From contig JANBPT010000175.1 of the NCBI GenBank assembly GCA_027575765.1, positions 1-61,794 of the forward strand: DNA of 61,794 bases. Direction: 5' to 3'. Source of the DNA: Tieghemiomyces parasiticus. Lineage: Eukaryota; Kickxellomycota; Dimargaritomycetes; Dimargaritales; Dimargaritaceae. The translations under genes were made by a program, and so were the position numbers. The notes beneath the pieces were generated by a model. The model was not told the origin of the DNA. It ran no database searches and worked only from the letters and a program-made list of their open reading frames with translations. Shown here in pieces: positions 11,010 through 21,145 of this stretch. Positions within the stretch are counted from its first letter, which is position 1; each line of letters begins with the position of its first letter.

Positions 11010-12192
11010 ACCTGTCGTGTTGCTTCATTAAACGCCGTACTTCTTTGTGGGGCCCGGGCGACTAGGATAGTGCATAGTAAGTATCCTATCGAATTCCTAC
11101 GGACAATTTAATAGATGGTATAGTTGAGATGCCAGGTTTCGTGGCTTAGCGGCCAACGCATTGTGCGCTTCGGATAAATGGCTGACCAGTCACTAGCCGG
11201 TAGGCGCCGTCAGGGCAAGCCGACTCACCGCAAGTCTCGGTGTCCGGCTTATAGCCTGATTCACTTTGGTGATTTCGTTATCCATTTAACAGCCTGGAAC
11301 AGCCACGTTGCAACGATGGTAGGACAGTGCGTGCCTCGATAACAGAGTGGTTTGGGTTTCACCATTTACATTCACCACCGCCGCACCTTTTCTTACAATT
11401 CTTCACCACATTTTCCGCCCCTCCCCATTGCCACCTGAAAATTCTACGACGAACGTCAAAGGGACCAGCCGCCATGGTCCCGTACTATTCTGGCCTCACG
11501 ACTGCTCATCATCCTGGTCAGCCTGGTTTTTAATTTAAAGAATGGTACCACATCAGCTAAAATTAACGTCGTTTTGTTTCTGCGTGTTACCAGCGCCAGC
11601 CATCCAACGTACCTGTATTCCCCTTAGCACTCCGCTTTAGCTGACTGGGATTGCCTCACATGGGCTCACCACTCACCCTCCACCGTCGATAAGCGCGACG
11701 ATCGAAGGAAGCCGTAGTTGTACGGCGAAAAAGAGGGGGGCCGGAGGAAGTGGCAGGAATTTGAAGTGATAGACAGGGCCCCCACGGAGTGATACCATAG
11801 CCGTGGTACGACGGTCTGGTCTTCGTCCTCTCGATCACATTTTTACACTTTCACACTCTCCCTTACTCGACCGCAATGCTACCGAGGGGTATCGGTATCG
11901 TCATGTGATATTGACCCCAGGCCGCCAGTTTTCCTAATGTTTCTATTTTTAGCGGCCGTTGCTCGGCCCGACAGCAATGGTCACGGCAACGCCAACTCTA
12001 CAATTCAAAACAATCGACCACCAGAGAAGGCGATTGCAACAATATAAAAGCCAGCGTGTATCCCGCACCTTGTCCTAATTTCTCATCTACTTTGATATCT
12101 CATCACCTCTGATTCAATCATCCTGCTTCTACCCGAAGCACCTCTCCATACACACTCACTCCAATCACCTCAGCATCTTTCCCCCAAAAAAA
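11010..12192. other. Intergenic region before secreted-protein gene
   Basis: Contains the 3' flank of GPI15 and, near its right end, the promoter and C-rich leader of the next gene, ending in an A-run directly before the ATG. No gene, RNA or repeat was recognised in the rest. Confidence 0.4.
12043..12050 (+). promoter_or_regulatory. TATA box of the secreted F-box-like gene
   Basis: TATAAAAG lies 150 bp upstream of the ATG at 12193. It is followed by a pyrimidine-rich leader (CTTCTACC, CACTCACTCC) without upstream ATGs near the start, as in strongly expressed fungal genes. Prediction rests on sequence and spacing only. Confidence 0.55.
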
Positions 12193-14132
12193 ATGCTCAC
12201 TCGCATCGCTTTAATCCCTCTGATGGCAGGGATGCTGCTATCTCCCGCCCTGTGCCAGTCCCCGCCCCCTTCTCCGAACCTGCTGCCATCCACCAGTAGC
12301 TTCACAAGCTGTCCGGTTGAACTCCAGCGCCTCATCATGAACGCTGCTGACCTGGGCAGCATGCCGCGTTTCCTAGAGATCTCCCGCAGTATCCGCGCCA
12401 TGGCTATGAGCGACCGCTGTATCCGCAGTGCCTTGGTAAGTGCACCAACTGTTAATAAGGATTTAATTATGGCGCAGCCCATTCGGGCCATCATTTTTTT
12501 TCTCGGACGATGCTTGTATCAATAGGCACTCATTACTTTGTTGTTGGCCGACTTCCTTTGCTTGCCATGTAAATGGGCTCACACGCGTAAACTAATGACT
12601 ACTATGCAAAATGTATTACTAATTCTACTCACCCTCCTAACAATTAGGCCCGCCTGCGGCTCTCCCGCGCCACGACTTATAGCACCGAGTTTGCGGAGCT
12701 CAGCGAGGCCGAAAAGGACAACGTGGCGGATATCTTCCGCTTTGAATTCGATCTCTTTAGTAACTTTATCCCCGGCCAGATCGACTTGCCGATGACCTTA
12801 TTCCGCGTCATCTTTCTTCAACGTGGGATTCCCCAACTTCTCCCGCTCATGGATGGGTTTATCCAGGAGGCCGAGCTGCTGGACGCAGGGGTTGGCGTTC
12901 TTGACTACTCTGAACTTAGTCTGGCTGAAAAATTTTCACTGTCCCCTATGCTCTCCCTGGCGTCAGAGGGCGACGTGGATGTACTGCTAGGCCTGCGCGA
13001 CCGTCTAATTAGCTACTGCGAGTCCCCCGAGTTCCTATGGGCTCTGAACCGCCGCCGGGCTCCACGTATGACCGCCCTACGTGATGCGGCTGTTGAAGCT
13101 TACCAAATTCCGAATATGTATACTTGTCCTATCGAGGGGTTCATGGCAGCCGATATGGCTATCGTGTTTGCCATGGTTTCTGCCCGCAAGTTTGCCGAGC
13201 TGGACACGTTCCTGACCACAGCATTGAACTTGGACCTGCCGACACCGGAGAGACCAGTCATGGGGGACGACGGCGGCGACCTGAATGAGAACCAGCCAGC
13301 AATGGGCAACCTGCCGCACAGCCCCATCTTACAGGACTGGGCTTCCCTCCCGAGCACGAGCTCCATTTCTAGCCTCGACATAGGGGCCCATACGCCCAGT
13401 ACGGCATTCTCCAGCGTGGGGACCCGTACGCCCAATACGGAATTTTCCAGCGCGGGGACCCGTACGCCCAACTCAGGATTCTCCAGCGAGGGGGCCCGTA
13501 CGCCCAATACGGTATTCTCCGACATAGATGAAGACATGGAGGACAGGGAGGACTTGATGGACGTGGAGAATGATGGTGATCCAACGTCCTACCTGCGACG
13601 CAGCACCCTCGCGTTTATGCTCATGGCTGAACTTGATCAGGACCCGCTGGTGTTCCCGCACTTCCAGGACCGCAGGATTCTGGGCTCCCTGTTGTGGCGT
13701 GTACTGGTTTGTGCCAGTGACAATGGCTTCGATAAGGCCCACCGTAAGGCTACCACCATTTGGAATGAGGAGGTTCTACTGCCGATCCCTGAACTATTGC
13801 CGGGCGGCTGCAATGACAGGTATTTCGGCCAGAAGATCATGTATGACCATAGGACCGGCAGCCTGAAGTTCCTCGTTAACCGCGGCGTCTTGCATGACCA
13901 TGACTTGGCGAGCGGAGTTCCTTTCACTACCCCCGAGGTGCTCCCCTCTTTCCATCGTCATGACACCGAGCAGATGCGAGATATACTCGAAGTCCATGCT
14001 ATTCTGACTGCCCACCACTCATTCCCCTCAATGGATGATATTGATGCCGAAATCGAGAGACAAGTTGACGAGGAGTTTTCCGATTCAAGCACCGACACGA
14101 ATAGTGGCCCTTCTACCCCTAGAGAGTGGTAA
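12193..14132 (+). CDS. Predicted secreted protein with F-box-like segment and 12-residue repeats
   Basis: Two exons, 12193-12435 and 12648-14132, encode 575 residues. The 212-nt intron runs GTAAGT to AATTAG in phase 0, and joining it keeps one long frame. Residues 1-21 are a good signal peptide (charged R, hydrophobic core, ALC before QSPPP). Residues about 40-75 (CPVELQRLIMNAADLGSMPRF and the following IRAMA) resemble an F-box in spacing: PxEL..LI, then a helix, then S.S.R.(L/M)A. About 85-310 looks alpha-helical. Residues 327-374 are four near-perfect 12-residue repeats (consensus GTRTPNTEFSSx), flanked by an acidic stretch. A second helical part and an acidic Ser/Thr tail (SSTDTNSGPSTPREW) follow. 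I recognise no named family. A signal peptide on an F-box-like domain is unusual; it may be a host-delivered effector, or the F-box resemblance may be chance. Confidence 0.72.
13383..13526 (+). repeat. Four tandem 36-bp coding repeats
   Basis: Units begin at 13383, 13419, 13455 and 13491, each 36 bp and in frame. Each encodes a Gly-x-(Arg/His)-Thr-Pro-(Asn/Ser) start and a Phe-Ser-(Ser/Asp) end. The CGTACGCCCA core is nearly invariant. Such units can vary in copy number between strains. Confidence 0.9.
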
Positions 14133-17100
14133 GTCAATATGAGTGCTACAGCCCAGGCGTCCTTGGTTGTGATGATTGCATTGAGACAATTTTGGAATAA
14201 AATTCGTTTCTGCTTTGGCAAATTTAATTAGGCTTCAAACGTCGGGTGGAAAACCGAGGTCCAAAAAATGGACCCGGAGGGCCCCAGCCCTTGCCTCTCA
14301 AGTCAAAATCTAACTAGTGAAGGTATAGTGGGTAGTGGCGTGCCTTGACACGGTGAAAGGTTAGAATAGGTAAAAGTGTCGGTGCTCTTTTATTGACGTG
14401 GATCGACATTTCCCAGTTTACAACCGAGCATGTTTTTTGCGATGGGGCGAGAGCTACTGGTTGGCGGAGTCACTATCGTGTATAGAAACGATAGAACCTC
14501 GAGGTGACTATAGTTGCTGGTATAGTATTGTACTGAGGCTGAACCCATTGTGGGTAAAACAATATCCATGTAAGGTTGCTGGTTAAATTGCGTACTGAGG
14601 CGCAACAATAGCCTAGCCAAGCGTGTTCCATTCCTTGTAATGGAGCAGATATACTTGTCTCTCCACTATGTCCGCTATATCTGTGCGCAATGTAAATATG
14701 TGGTTGCAGATATGTTTGCATAAACACAAGCTATACATGCCAAATATTGAATAATCATTGACTCATCTTGGTTTATGTGGTAGGTAGGAAACTGGGGGTG
14801 ATGGGTATGTCAAATAAGATATACGAAGACAATCATAGCATTAATGAAGATGCCCTCTGGCCAGCTTATGTAGCTGGCAGGGCTTAGCAGTAATTTATGG
14901 GTGGCGATGTGCACGATGGGGAGGCGGATGTGTTACCAACCGAGAGGGGTCGAGGGTACGACACCGTGCTGGGTCGAGTCCGGAAGGTGCCAAGCGGGGC
15001 GAGGTAGCTTATTTGTGTGTAAGCGAATTTTGCTCAACTAGAATATAAGATTTATTGACATCTTTTCCGACCCGGAGGCCGGGTCGTATTCATTACATGT
15101 TGGAGCAGATTCTCGGCTACTGCTGGTTGTTGCAACAGTCTTTGGGGGGGGGGTGTCCGCCAGCCGGCGGTTGCAGATGGTGCTCGCCTTATTTGTAAGT
15201 CGGAAGAGGGTGAGCTGAACGTAAGATGGATAAGGTTAGTCACAGCGAGGGTAGCGGGCGGTTAGTGGCCGTGGTGCAAGGGAGAAGGAAAGTAATGTGA
15301 ACGTTAAGGAGTGGTGTAGGGTTAGGTGGAGGTAGTGGATAGAGATGAATTGGTGGCTAGCCGCCATACTGGCTAGGCGGCAACGTTGGCGGTGGTCGGT
15401 TTAGTGAAGAGGATGATTGGGTGGCTGCTGCGAGGTGCTTCTTGAATACCACACCAAGTCTTTTTTATTACCAAATTTACGTCTACTACAATGCCTTTTA
15501 CTCATTTTATAGTTAAACTACCCAGATCAAAAAGCCGTTAAGCCTTTAATGCGTCGTTTGTGGCGGAGGAATACAGGAGATGGTCCACCATGACTCATCT
15601 CCCTAGCATCGCCCCCTGTCTCCAACTTGTGCGGTCTGCCAGCTACCAGGCCTACCGGATCAAGTTAAACGTCCTCCGGAGGGTATAGGAAAGGAGTCAG
15701 GTACGGCCCCAACCCTTTTACCCTCTTCAGTATTCATTCGTTTTATTATTTCGCTTTACTTTGCCTTCATGGCGTCTTGTGCCCCCTCCCCTTTACCATT
15801 TCTTTTCTAGTTCTCTAAACTTGCAACCGTTTGGCTCTATTGGCCCCCTAGGTGCGCCCGTCTTTAATAAGGCCTAACCTGACATATTAACATACTGATT
15901 AACCCAAGGAATATGATAGCTCACAGCTGGAATTCTTTTTAGTAAGAGCCAATGGAAGATGTAGAAGAGTAAACGTTTAGACGGTGAGTAAAATAGTGAC
16001 TAGACAATTAATGCTAGGTGACCAGAGTCCACCGAAGCAATGGCATAATCTCGTCCCAACATTTCACAATAAATATAATATTGACGTAGATGGGAGGTTC
16101 AGCCCAGGGCTTCTTAGATCAACTAGCAGCGCCGGTTTGGCACAAGCCTCAGATAAAAAGGTCGGTGACCTCCACCTTCCCGGTCCGGTCTGCGAACCAT
16201 CCTGCCACCAATCAAAGAACCGCCAGCAGTGCCCCATTGAAGAGGAAGACCTAGAAGGTGTCACTTGATGGATGCTGATGACATTGGATGGCAAAGGTGG
16301 CCCCAACGAGCCCCCAGGGTTACACTGTAGAAGGCGAAGAGGCCTTCCACAGTACTCCATAGCGTCACTTCTTGAAGGGTTGTGATCATGGACGACTGTG
16401 AGGCGCTCAATCCCCCCCCCCGCCACTCCCACCCAGCCGGCCGAGTGAAGTGCCATTTGCCTGGTCCCTGACCTGACCCCCTCCCCTTGCACCCTCTGGA
16501 TGGACACCTCCAATCAGCCAGAACCCCCATCCGGTCTAATTCGACCCGACGACGCCCCACGCTTGGCAGCTCCTCGTGTAGTAGCTAGCCTTCTTAGGCT
16601 GCCACTCTATCCACTGTATTCTCTATCTATATTTTTAAAGCACGCTTCCCCACGGTTCCCTCCACGAAACAGAATAGCCTCGATGTATCCCCGTACTGGC
16701 TTGCCAGCTTCCTGCCCCAACCTCTACAGAGATTTTGGCCCCACTTGACCGTTGCTGCTACAAGATCGCAATTATACAACGACGCTGCACCTCGAAGTGG
16801 GGTGACCTGGGGACTATGGGTAGCACCAATGGTTGCTTTGGGTGTCACCGTAAGCAGAGCGGTTGTAGGGCGGGAAGATCGCAGAGGTAGAAACTACTGT
16901 ATGGCTTGGGGACGAGGACCGTGGCATAGGCCGTCCCGGGGAGAGTGGTGGACTGGGGCTTAGGGATCTACAACAGCAGCCCGTTTTTATAAGAATAATG
17001 CATCTCAAGAGAGCCTGAATGCAGAGAACCATCCAATCAAGCTAAGCGCTATGACGGTGACAGTGAAGAATCGCCCTTCTGTTCGGGAGCATGGCCTGTA

Positions 17101-17154
17101 CGTTACTAAACGACAGCGGGTGAAAGTAAGGGAGGCGCTCTACTCAGTTTGCAT
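14133..17154. other. 3-kb gene-free tract
   Basis: No convincing gene. The DNA is mixed, with AT-rich parts at 14.3-14.9 and 15.4-16.1 kb and a G-run near 15147. Open frames on both strands between 15984 and 16560 (about 94-149 codons) lack domains, splice signals and any homology I recognise. A pyrimidine-rich stretch lies at about 15700-15850. Confidence 0.4.
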
Positions 17155-17250
17155 TTACTGGAGCGGTGTGAGTGAGCCTTCCCTAATAATAAACATATCC
17201 GGTGAGATGTCATATCCTATGAGTTTCGCCAAAACCTTAACTACATCCAT
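17155..17250 (-). pseudogene. Duplicated C-terminal tail of the adjacent secreted-protein gene
   Basis: Minus-strand 17250-17155 reads MDVVKVLAKLIGYDISPD and ends in PLQ then TAA. This is a diverged copy of the C-terminal 30 residues of the gene beginning at 18218 (VDVVEALAKHVGY...PLQ). It directly abuts that copy and is shifted by one base, so the upstream gene enters it out of frame and stops at TAG 17243-17241. The two copies differ by many substitutions and a 3-nt indel that preserves frame, so both appear to have been coding after duplication. Confidence 0.8.
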
Positions 17251-18218
17251 TGGAGCGGTATAAGCACGTTTTCCCTAGTAATAAACGTATCTGGTGAGAT
17301 GTATCCAACGTGTTTCGCCAAAGCCTCAACGACATCCACTGACGGGGCCTCGGTCTCTAGGCTGACCATGCTATACTTGGTGCTGGCCAAAGCCAAACAC
17401 TGAACAAGGGCTTGGCAATCCAGGCTTGCCGGGTGCCCTTGAACGGCATGGAAGGGTAGTGTGAACTTGGCCTTTTGTGGGGTAGTGGTATCATCCACAG
17501 TCACAAAGGCGGGCATACAGTTGGGGTTTTCTACACACTTGTGAGCGTTTCTCAGTTCTCTGACCTTGCCGGCCCACATCTTTTGGCCACTTCCATTCCC
17601 GAGCCGGCCGACCATATATCTCGATGTTTCTCTGACTCTGGATCGAATTGCGGAAGCATCTTTTTTACTGATCTCCGGAGTGAGGAGCACAGGGGTGATC
17701 TCGGCGTTGTCGAACGGAGGCCTGGGGTTTGAACGGCCACGGCAGGTGTAAAAGATAGCCTCCAGCTTACTAAGAAATTCTTCACGATGTTCGGTGTAAA
17801 AATCCACGAATTGGGGGTCATTTAACCGGGCTTTGATGCCACTCCAAGCGAGTTCGACAGCGTAACCGGCAGAGTTGGTGGTCGAAGTCATGGCATGGTC
17901 GGCCGTTTGGGAGCTTGCACCATCAGTATTGAAATGGATGAGTGAAATCTCCATGGGTGATTCACTTGTAATAGTTTCGTCGATATCATCGCCATACGCA
18001 GAGAGGACGTTGGAAAAGTCCCTAGACACCTCGGCTGTCGGTACGATGGAGGGACCCGGCCTGTCAAGGACGGTTTTCCAAAAATTGCTGGTGTACGGAT
18101 GGAGGGTTGAGGGCCTCGTAGTGCCGCCATTTTTGGTGGGACGGATACCTCCGGCTTGAGACGAGGGCGCCAGGACCAGCACCAGACCGATAACGAGCAT
18201 GGAAAATGCGGCGGTCAT
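17241..18218 (-). CDS. Predicted secreted protein, unknown family
   Basis: A single frame of 325 residues from ATG at 18218. Residues 1-22 form a clear signal peptide with a long hydrophobic core (MLVIGLVLVLAP) and SQA before GG. The mature protein is mostly helical in look, with five cysteines: one in FYTCRGR, two in KCVENPNC, two in LDCQALVQC. The last two pairs could form disulfides. I recognise no domain. A TATAAA lies 191 bp upstream. The frame ends WM-stop inside a second copy of its own C-terminal coding sequence, so the present stop is secondary and the last two residues are by-products. An isolated orphan between a gene-free tract and a mariner relic, it fits a lineage-specific secreted or effector-like protein. 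Confidence 0.75.
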   Translation of the reverse strand: MTAAFSMLVIGLVLVLAPSSQAGGIRPTKNGGTTRPSTLHPYTSNFWKTVLDRPGPSIVPTAEVSRDFSNVLSAYGDDIDETITSESPMEISLIHFNTDGASSQTADHAMTSTTNSAGYAVELAWSGIKARLNDPQFVDFYTEHREEFLSKLEAIFYTCRGRSNPRPPFDNAEITPVLLTPEISKKDASAIRSRVRETSRYMVGRLGNGSGQKMWAGKVRELRNAHKCVENPNCMPAFVTVDDTTTPQKAKFTLPFHAVQGHPASLDCQALVQCLALASTKYSMVSLETEAPSVDVVEALAKHVGYISPDTFITRENVLIPLQWM

Positions 18219-18408
18219 GGTGGTAGATCGCCAAGACGTGGTTGTGGTGAGCCGCTGGAGTTGGAGTAGCGTAGAATGAATGGGTTAACTGGTACCAGGT
18301 CAAGACAATGGGCAGAGTCGTCGATCTGACGGAGGCCGGGACAGTCGAGCAACAGATGGCATGGGGTAGGGAAGACACGGTGGCAGTGTCGGAGTGGCGA
18401 AGGAAGGG

Positions 18409-18414
18409 TTTATA
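18409..18414 (-). promoter_or_regulatory. TATA box of the 18218 gene
   Basis: On the minus strand, CTTATAAACC places TATAAA 191 bp before the ATG at 18218. Spacing resembles that of three other orphan genes in the window. Confidence 0.5.
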
Positions 18415-19604
18415 AGTGGCAGAGTCGTGCTCTGTCCTTTTCTGCAGTCGGATCAGTGGATACGTATAAAGGACACCGATGCTGGGCTCTAAGGCGGACA
18501 GTGTGTTACCGTCGTTGTCTCTTACCGAATTATCTTGTCCATTTGCTCGTTGGTCGAGTGAAGGCAAAAAAAAAGTCGACCACTCCCATTAGGGTCTTAT
18601 GCAGACCACCTCATACCATAGCTACTAACCTGGGCCTTTCTGCCAACGCCACCCCTCTATAGGTGATACCAGGCATGGTGGCAGACGCAGGGCGAACGCG
18701 CTGTTCAGTGCCAACCATTCACGAAGGGGCTCCACAATTCGGGTCGTGTCACCTCGTTTTCTTTGCTGGGCCTGTCTCCGTCTTCCGCTCTCCCCTTCAA
18801 TCGGCCCGAAGCAAAAGACCATGACTCGGTTTACGCTCAGAATAAATCGTCAGCCATACTATTACCTAAGCCTCATTTTTATATGAAGATAGAGGATGGA
18901 GGCGGAGGAAACCGAGGCAACCGGGATGACTATGTCATTGTGTGTACCATGTCTCCTATCTATCCCACACGGCCTCAGCCGTATGGCCCCTAGGAAGACC
19001 CCGTTCTATCGACCGCGGTCAATGTAGCCGGTCGGTGCTCTATCGTTAGGGATGAAATTGTCGGCTGGACCCTTATCCCATCGGTTAGGTGGTACGGCCG
19101 GCCATGGGTGGAAGGAGTTGCACCGTCCGGTCAGCCACCCTTTGGCTCGTTTGCGACCTCATCAGACAACGCTCTGACAAGCTGTTTGCATAGCTTCAAT
19201 CATCTTCAGCGCGCACTTCAGCCCCCTTAACAAGCTATTGGGTCGGTGCTAGTAATCCTGGGTCGCGATTATAACCTTAAAGCGAGGCAGTTTGCACTAA
19301 TGAGCAGGTGGCTGGCAAGCACACCTTACTGTACATCCTGCTTATGTGGCTTTGGGAGATTAGACTGCGCCACGTTACCTAAGGATGCAGGATTAACACC
19401 CCTTGGCATCTCCCATAGATAGTCTACCAAACTACCGACTTGACCCACATCGGTATGGTGTCACTCACCTCAAACAAGAGAGCGGGTTTTAATCGGCCGT
19501 AGCAATTGCGTGGGTCAATGGCTTGGCGTTGGCCGAATTGTAGGCGCCAAATATAAATTCGGTGTCCTCAAAACTAAATAGAGTTGATTTAATGTAGTTG
19601 CCAT
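18415..19604. other. Gene-free tract before mariner copy 2
   Basis: No gene or RNA recognised. Short frames here lack any supporting feature. Confidence 0.4.
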
Positions 19605-20530
19605 CCCTCTAGACTACTCAGCAACCTTGCCCTATCCAGCGATCATAGCAGGCTCTGAAGTCATTTAGCTGGAGTTTAGCTAGCTCCGATTGACAGGCAC
19701 CCACGGCCGCCTCCACCGTGGTGAACATCTTACCCCTCAGCCGTCGTTTGATATCCCTGAACAGCCCAACGTCGCAGGAGGCCAGGTTGGCGGGACTGTA
19801 GGGAGGGGTCAAAAGAAGTTTGAGTGTAGTGGCGGAGATGTAGGCCTGGGTAGCTGCAGCACAATCTGGTGGCGCATTATCATGGTAGCGTCATGGAGGG
19901 TGACAGTCCAGACTTCCACGTGCCTTCACACATGTCCCATCATCTGTGACGATGGAGTCCAGCAGGTAGCCACTGGCCCTATCAAACTCCTCTAGGAGCT
20001 CAGTGGTAAACTGTACCCGCTGGTGGCGCTGGTCATTGGTGAGGTCATGGGAGACCCGGCGGTTGAGGTAGCTACACAGCCCCAGGTCCTTGCCCAGGAC
20101 TCTGCGTATGGCACTAGGGGAAGTGCGGCAGGCATGGCCTAGTTGGCTAGCAATCAGTTGAGGGTCGTCCTTTCAACAATTCCAGAAGTATGGCCCCGTA
20201 AAGCCTGCCAATGTCACCCAATGGGTGGCCATACCAAAGTCTCATCTTCAAGGGAGTAGTGCCCGGTATAAAAGCGAGCTAGCCACCTGTAGATAATAAC
20301 ATGGATAGGGCCAGCCAGGCCCTGTAGGGTAGACAGCTCAGCTAAAATGTAATATACTTCGTGGCCCTTGGAATAAGAATTAGAAATGAGCAACCTTACA
20401 TCGCACCTGATAAATTGGGGTGGAGCGGGCGATGGAACTTCGGAAGTTGGCATGATAAAGAGGTGCAAACGTAGGTTGTGAAATGAGAAAAGGTCCAATT
20501 CTAGAATGGTTTAAACCATTTGATTCCTCG
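19605..20530 (-). mobile_element. Degenerate mariner transposon, copy 2, internally deleted
   Basis: Homologous along its length to the relic at 5955-7075. The N-terminal part (about 20498-20215) keeps IYRWLARF and TGHYSLED. The C-terminal part (about 19812-19620) keeps PPYSPANLASCDVGLF, the region of the third catalytic Asp, and KRRLRGK. Compared with copy 1 about 220-230 bp are missing near 19929. The loss begins just after the GSIVT segment and removes the remainder of the first-Asp block through the second-Asp block. Substitutions and frame breaks add to this, so it is inactive. The ends are approximate; no inverted repeat was identified. Confidence 0.85.
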
Positions 20531-21145
20531 CCCAGACGCCTCTATGTTTTATCCATAATGTCATTTTCTAAGGCCTCAAGCTTTGATGGCTCTAAACACT
20601 ACGCGCTTACTATATATTGACCACCTGCAGAATAAAGGCCAAAAATGCGAGCGGGCTGATCACGAGTATCCGGATTCCAAAGTTAAATTTGAGTTGTCCT
20701 CAATTTATACTGCTGACGAACTATCTATGGTGACAACCGGCAAATTCCCCATGGTCCCTTCCCTCCCATACGGTTTACAGTGCTTCAGCAAGGACCGAAC
20801 CTTCACTAACCATCGTTAAACGGCAGAGGTGGTATTCATTCAATTAGCTAAGCGTTAATAATTAAACCTCAGGTCTCACTTCATTCGTCATGCTTAGGTA
20901 AATACTAAAACTCCGTCACTTCAAGCTGCAGGCGTACCTCTTGAGCAGTGAGACTAACCCAGTCCAACAACCAATGGGCAATTGCGAGCAGAGAGGCAGG
21001 GGGGGATGTAAGAATAGGAGGGGTTGCTGTGGATGGCAAACGGAAGGTAAGGGACATGAAAACAGATAATGTAGTACAGTACACGTAGACGTGGCACCAC
21101 GAGGTCATGGCGCGCTCGGGCCATTTTCGATTTCATCCGGTAGGC
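20531..21145. other. 3' flank of the SAPS-like gene
   Basis: About 600 bp between the mariner relic and the stop codon of the next gene. Nothing recognised. Confidence 0.4.

Noticed and set aside
11135..11215. tRNA-like A-box (TGGCTTAGCGG) in GPI15 3' flank
   Set aside because: No matching B-box (GGTTCGA type) and no cloverleaf could be drawn.
15984..16560. Overlapping frames on both strands (94-149 codons)
   Set aside because: No splice signals, domain or codon pattern typical of neighbouring genes; judged random.
17241..18218. Secreted protein as a known cysteine-rich effector family
   Set aside because: Cysteine spacing does not match any family I know, so only an unknown secreted protein is called.
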